DNA of 64,000 bases from Paracoccaceae bacterium (GTDB taxonomy: Bacteria; Pseudomonadota; Alphaproteobacteria; Rhodobacterales; Rhodobacteraceae), in the NCBI GenBank assembly GCA_030697175.1, contig JAUYQR010000003.1, forward strand, positions 62,001 through 126,000, read 5' to 3'. A program made the translations under genes and the position numbers. The notes below the pieces were generated by a model, which had not been told where the DNA came from, searched no databases, and was given only the letters and a program-made list of their open reading frames with translations. Positions 59,775-64,000 of this stretch are shown piece after piece (the stretch's first letter is position 1; every line of letters begins with the position of its first letter).

Positions 59775-60926
59775 ATGACACCCGGCGCGCGAGCGGCGGC
59801 GGCGATTGCCGTGCTTGACCGCCATCTGGCGGGCGAACCGGTGGAGCGGGCCTTGACGAACTGGGGCCGGGCCAGCCGGTTTGCAGGGTCGGGTGACCGG
59901 GCTGCTGTGCGCGATCTGGTGTTTGACGCGCTGCGCTGCAAGCGGTCTCATGCGGCGCTTGGCGGGGCGATGACGGGGCGCGGGCTGATCCTTGGCGGTG
60001 TGCGTGCGTCTGGCGGCGAGGAAGGTGCGCTGTTCACCGGCGAGGGCCATGCGCCTGCCAGGGTGGCGCCGGACGAGACCGGTCGCGCTCCGGCAGGGGC
60101 CGCGGCGCTGGATGTGCCGGACTGGCTGTTGCCCGCGCTTGAGACGAGTCTTGGTGATGCGACGCTGCCGGTTCTGCATGCCCTGCAATCGCGCGCGCCG
60201 GTGTTCCTGCGTGTGAACCTGCGCAAGACGAGCGTGGCCCAAGCGTTGGCACGGCTTGCGGGCGAGGAGATCGCTGCCAAGCCGCATCCTCTGGCCAAGA
60301 CCGCGCTGGAAGTCACGGGCAACGCACGGAAAGTCCAGACCAGCGAAAGTTTCCTGACCGGGCTGGTGGAGTTGCAGGACGCAAGCTCGCAGGCGGTTGT
60401 CGAGGCGCTGCCGCTGCGCGACGGGATGCGGGTGCTGGACCAGTGCGCGGGGGGCGGGGGCAAGACGCTGGCGATGGCCGGGCAGGCACGGATCAAGGTC
60501 TGGGCACATGACGCCAACCCGCGCCGGATGGCCGACCTGCCGGAGCGCGCGCGACGGGCCGGGGTGGCGGTGTCATTGACCGAGGCACCCGAGACGCTGG
60601 CGCCCTTTGACCTTGTGCTGGTCGATGCGCCGTGTTCCGGGTCTGGCAGTTGGCGACGCGATCCGGAAGGCAAATGGGCGCTGACCGAAGCGCGTCTGGC
60701 AGAGGTTGTGGCGGTGCAGGCCGAAATCCTGGCGCGGGCGGCGAGGATGGTCGGCCCGGGCGGGACACTGGCCTATGCGACGTGTTCGCTTCTGGCGCAG
60801 GAGAACGAAGGCCAGGTCAACGCCTTTTTGGCGGCGCATCCCGGCTGGACCCTGGGCTTGATGCAGCGATTCCTGCTGACAAGTGGGGGCGATGGCTTCT
60901 TTGTCGCACTGTTGACGCGAGCCTGA
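59775..60926 (+). CDS. rsmB: 16S rRNA (cytosine-967-C5) methyltransferase
   Basis: 383 residues: NusB-like N-terminal domain (short, diverged) then the RsmB/NOL1 methyltransferase: motif I LDQCAGGGGKTLAM, release Cys 287 in DAPCSGSG and nucleophile Cys 337 in YATCSL. Modifies small-subunit rRNA. Alphaproteobacterial form. 40 bases after guaB. Confidence 0.9.
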   Translation: MTPGARAAAAIAVLDRHLAGEPVERALTNWGRASRFAGSGDRAAVRDLVFDALRCKRSHAALGGAMTGRGLILGGVRASGGEEGALFTGEGHAPARVAPDETGRAPAGAAALDVPDWLLPALETSLGDATLPVLHALQSRAPVFLRVNLRKTSVAQALARLAGEEIAAKPHPLAKTALEVTGNARKVQTSESFLTGLVELQDASSQAVVEALPLRDGMRVLDQCAGGGGKTLAMAGQARIKVWAHDANPRRMADLPERARRAGVAVSLTEAPETLAPFDLVLVDAPCSGSGSWRRDPEGKWALTEARLAEVVAVQAEILARAARMVGPGGTLAYATCSLLAQENEGQVNAFLAAHPGWTLGLMQRFLLTSGGDGFFVALLTRA

Positions 60927-61006
60927 GCGGTGTGACACAACCCGAACGGGAAGCGACACAGGGTCGACGGCCCGTGTCGTGGAAATGCGGCTTTGTCATG
61001 CGCGAA

Positions 61007-61022
61007 TTAAACATCGGTTAAC
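61007..61022. promoter_or_regulatory. CtrA box upstream of cckA
   Basis: TTAA-ACATCGG-TTAA followed by C (61007-61022), a full match to the CtrA binding consensus TTAA-N7-TTAAC, 15 bases before the cckA ATG. Supports feedback between the CckA-ChpT-CtrA pathway and its kinase gene. Confidence 0.65.
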
Positions 61023-61036
61023 CAAATTCGCGACCT

Positions 61037-63373
61037 ATGACGAGCAGGCGAAGTGTAAAGAGGAGCTTGCTGGTGTCGCGACCCGAAGCCGAAGTGCGTG
61101 CTGTTGTCGGAACGGCCGAGTTCGTGTCGATCCGGGCGGGGATGCTGTTGGCGGCGGCGCTTGGTTTCCTTGGCTTTGCCGCGATTTCCGAACAGCCGCT
61201 GGTGCGGCTGGCAGCGCTTGGCTGCGGGCTGACGCTGGTGGCGCTGGTGCTTTTGGCGCGGGCGGTGGTGGCCTGGCTGGGCTGGGCCGACCGGCGCGAA
61301 AGCGAACGTCTGTTCCGGCTGGTGGCGCTGGATGCCGCAGCCTCGTTTGCCACCGACGAAAGCGGCTGCCTGCGGTTTCGCAATGCGGCGGCGGCGGCGC
61401 AGTTCGGCACCACGGCGGAAACCATGCTGTCCGTGCTGCAGGAACGGATCACATCGCCGGGGGCGGTTCTGCAACGCTTGCAGACGCGCGCCGCAAGCAT
61501 TGGCGCCGCCCGCGAGGATCTGCCGGGACCGGCGGGGATCATCCGGATTTCAGTGCATCGGATGTCGTCGGACCGCTTTTTGTGGCGCATCGACGAAGTG
61601 AAGGATCGCGGCCTTGGCAGCCGCGGGGCCGAGACGTTGAGCCTGCCGATGCTGGTGGTCAACAAGGCCGGGCTGGTGCTGTTTGCCAACGAGGCGCTGC
61701 GCAAGCTGTTGGGCCGGCGGCCAAAGCAGATCGAGGATGTGCTGCCGCGCGGTGTTGGCCGCAGCGGCGAGGAGGTGACGCTGATCGGGACGGAGGGGCC
61801 GGTGCGCGCGATGCTGGCCGAGCTGGAGGCGCAGGGCGAGCGGCGGGAGATCTTTTTCCTGCCGACACCGCCCGAAGCCGAGAAAGGCGCGGCGCTGGCG
61901 GATTTCGAGCATGTGCCGGTGGCGCTGATGAGCTTTGACCCCGACGGCGCCTTGCGCGCCGCGAACAAGGCCGCGCGCGACCTGATGTGGCAGGGCGACC
62001 TTGGCAGCGCGATGTTTCACGAGCTGTTCGAGGGGCTTGGGCGACCGGTGTCGGACTGGCTGGCCGATGTGGTGAGCGAGCGGTTGCCCGGCAGCGCCGA
62101 GGTGCTGCGCGCCCGCAAGATGGGCGAGGACCGGTTCCTGCAGGTGACCCTGCGGCGGATCGTCGAGGCGGGGCGGCCGGGTGTGCTGGCGGTGCTGAAC
62201 GACGCGACGGCGCTGAAGACGCTGGAGGCGCAGTTCGTGCAAAGCCAGAAGATGCAGGCCATCGGCCAGCTTGCCGGCGGCATTGCGCATGATTTCAACA
62301 ACCTGCTGACCGCGATTTCCGGGCATTGCGACCTTCTGTTGCTGCGCCACGGGCGCGAGGATGCGGCGTTCGCGGATCTGGAGCAGATCCGCCAGAACTC
62401 CAACCGGGCGGCGGCGCTGGTCGGGCAGTTGCTGGCGTTTTCGCGCAAGCAGACGCTGAAGCCCGAGCAGTTGGACCTTGAAGAGGTGCTGTCGGACCTG
62501 ACGCATCTTCTGAACCGGCTGGTCGGCGAGCGGATTGCGCTGCGGTCCAGCAACGCCGGGCCACTGGGGCCGATCCGGGCCGACAAGCGGCAGTTGGAGC
62601 AGGTCTTGATGAACCTGGTGGTCAACGCGCGCGATGCGATGCCCGAGGGCGGGACGATCCGCATCGAGACCGAGCCGGTGACGCTGACCGAAGACCTGAA
62701 GCGCGACCGGGCCTCGGTTCCGGCTGGCGATTATGCGGTGATCCGGGTGATCGACCATGGCATCGGCATTCCGGCGGACCGGCTGCAGAAGATCTTCGAG
62801 CCGTTCTACACCACCAAGCGGGTGGGCGAAGGCACCGGGCTGGGCCTGTCGACCGCCTATGGCATCGTCAAGCAATCGGGTGGCTTCATCTTTGTGGATT
62901 CAGTGCTGGGCGAAGGCACGACGTTCCAGCTTTATTTCCCCGTCCACGATGCACCCGAACCGGTGGTGATCGAAGAAACACCACAGCGCCGGACGCTGGT
63001 GCGGCAGGGCGAGGGCGTGGTGCTGCTGGTCGAGGACGAGGCGCCGGTCCGGGCCTTTGCCAGCCGGGCCTTGCGCCTGCGCGGCTATACCGTGCTGGAG
63101 GCCGACAGTGCCGAGCAGGCGCTGAAGACGCTGGAGGACCCGACGCTGGAGGTGGACATCTTTGTGACCGACGTGGTGATGCCGGGGATGGATGGCCCGT
63201 CATGGGTGCGGCTGGCGTTGCAGGACCGCCCGAACGTGCGGGTGATCTTCGTGTCGGGCTATGCCGAGGATTGCCTCTCGGAGGGGCAGGCGCGGATACC
63301 GAACTCGGTCTTCCTGCCAAAGCCGTTTTCGCTGAATGACCTGACGACCACCGTGCAGGGCCAGTTGAACTGA
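61037..63373 (+). CDS. cckA: Hybrid histidine kinase CckA
   Basis: 778 residues: two N-terminal membrane segments (about 33-50 and 57-78), PAS regions, HisKA with His 418 in GGIAHDFNNLL, HATPase (VNARDAMPEGG, DHGIGIP, GTGLGLSTAYGIVKQSGG) and a C-terminal receiver with phospho-Asp 712 (TDVVMPGMDG) and KPF. CckA phosphorylates ChpT, then CtrA and CpdR. Alphaproteobacterial cell-cycle/motility regulator. Confidence 0.95.
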   Translation: MTSRRSVKRSLLVSRPEAEVRAVVGTAEFVSIRAGMLLAAALGFLGFAAISEQPLVRLAALGCGLTLVALVLLARAVVAWLGWADRRESERLFRLVALDAAASFATDESGCLRFRNAAAAAQFGTTAETMLSVLQERITSPGAVLQRLQTRAASIGAAREDLPGPAGIIRISVHRMSSDRFLWRIDEVKDRGLGSRGAETLSLPMLVVNKAGLVLFANEALRKLLGRRPKQIEDVLPRGVGRSGEEVTLIGTEGPVRAMLAELEAQGERREIFFLPTPPEAEKGAALADFEHVPVALMSFDPDGALRAANKAARDLMWQGDLGSAMFHELFEGLGRPVSDWLADVVSERLPGSAEVLRARKMGEDRFLQVTLRRIVEAGRPGVLAVLNDATALKTLEAQFVQSQKMQAIGQLAGGIAHDFNNLLTAISGHCDLLLLRHGREDAAFADLEQIRQNSNRAAALVGQLLAFSRKQTLKPEQLDLEEVLSDLTHLLNRLVGERIALRSSNAGPLGPIRADKRQLEQVLMNLVVNARDAMPEGGTIRIETEPVTLTEDLKRDRASVPAGDYAVIRVIDHGIGIPADRLQKIFEPFYTTKRVGEGTGLGLSTAYGIVKQSGGFIFVDSVLGEGTTFQLYFPVHDAPEPVVIEETPQRRTLVRQGEGVVLLVEDEAPVRAFASRALRLRGYTVLEADSAEQALKTLEDPTLEVDIFVTDVVMPGMDGPSWVRLALQDRPNVRVIFVSGYAEDCLSEGQARIPNSVFLPKPFSLNDLTTTVQGQLN

Positions 63374-63376
63374 CGC

Positions 63377-64000
<624 letters not shown>

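Overview
The window reads as a GC-rich alphaproteobacterial chromosome, most likely a member of the Rhodobacterales (Rhodobacter/Gemmobacter/Tabrizicola-like). Supporting signs are the aglEFGAK alpha-glucoside cluster, a CckA-type hybrid kinase preceded by a full CtrA box, a form II (AYRGAGR) CO-dehydrogenase-like locus, a Rhodobacterales-type small lipoprotein, and the gatattt/GC-hairpin spacer elements common in this group. Coding density is very high, with many 1-4 base stop/start overlaps. No prophage, insertion sequence, plasmid origin, CRISPR array or rRNA is visible, so this is core-like chromosome with a few metabolic islands.

Layout: (1) 1-11.8 kb: a copper-chaperone-like gene, then a complete glycogen operon glgP-glgB-glgC-glgA-glgX-pgm. 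(2) 11.8-15.7 kb: an MttB-family corrinoid methyltransferase, then a convergent set of phosphoesterase, lipid-kinase and lytic-transglycosylase genes. (3) 15.9-20.2 kb: coxG-coxS-coxL-coxM ending in a strong terminator. (4) 20.4-24.9 kb: an HNH nuclease and zwf-pgl-pgi (upper Entner-Doudoroff/pentose phosphate steps). (5) 24.9-36.7 kb: mostly minus strand: RidA, a lipoprotein, tRNA-Gly(CCC), fasciclin/anti-sigma/ECF-sigma, a corrinoid-activation ASKHA ferredoxin with a cupin, a CoA-transferase, then (plus strand) an Uup-like ABC-F ATPase and an outer-membrane barrel, then (minus strand) a TPM protein and a PLP decarboxylase. (6) 36.8-44.3 kb: lipoprotein, cysS, cimA-like, squalene/phytoene-synthase-like, MFS, DNA glycosylase, carboxylesterase. 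(7) 44.4-54.8 kb: glk-bgl-aglR facing aglEFGAK. (8) 54.8-64 kb: GNAT-like, PhyH oxygenase, SLAC1/TehA-like permease, glutamine amidotransferase, guaB, rsmB, cckA and the 3' part of hemB.

How it fits together: the window is rich in glucose and glucan metabolism. Alpha-glucosides enter through AglEFGK, are split by AglA, glucose is phosphorylated by Glk and oxidised through Zwf-Pgl or stored through Pgm-GlgC-GlgA-GlgB; GlgP and GlgX release it again. LacI-type operators of the same 16-base pattern occur both in the aglR-aglE gap and upstream of glgP, about 47 kb apart, suggesting one regulon for uptake and storage.

The most unusual non-coding signals are this shared operator, a roughly 80-base dispersed repeat that carries a CtrA-like box and an 8-base-arm palindrome (two copies, opposite orientations), a CtrA box upstream of cckA, and mutually exclusive hairpins before glgA. 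I did not find a clearly novel multi-gene system. The least explained protein-level items are the orphan MttB / corrinoid-activator / cupin genes and the form II cox locus.
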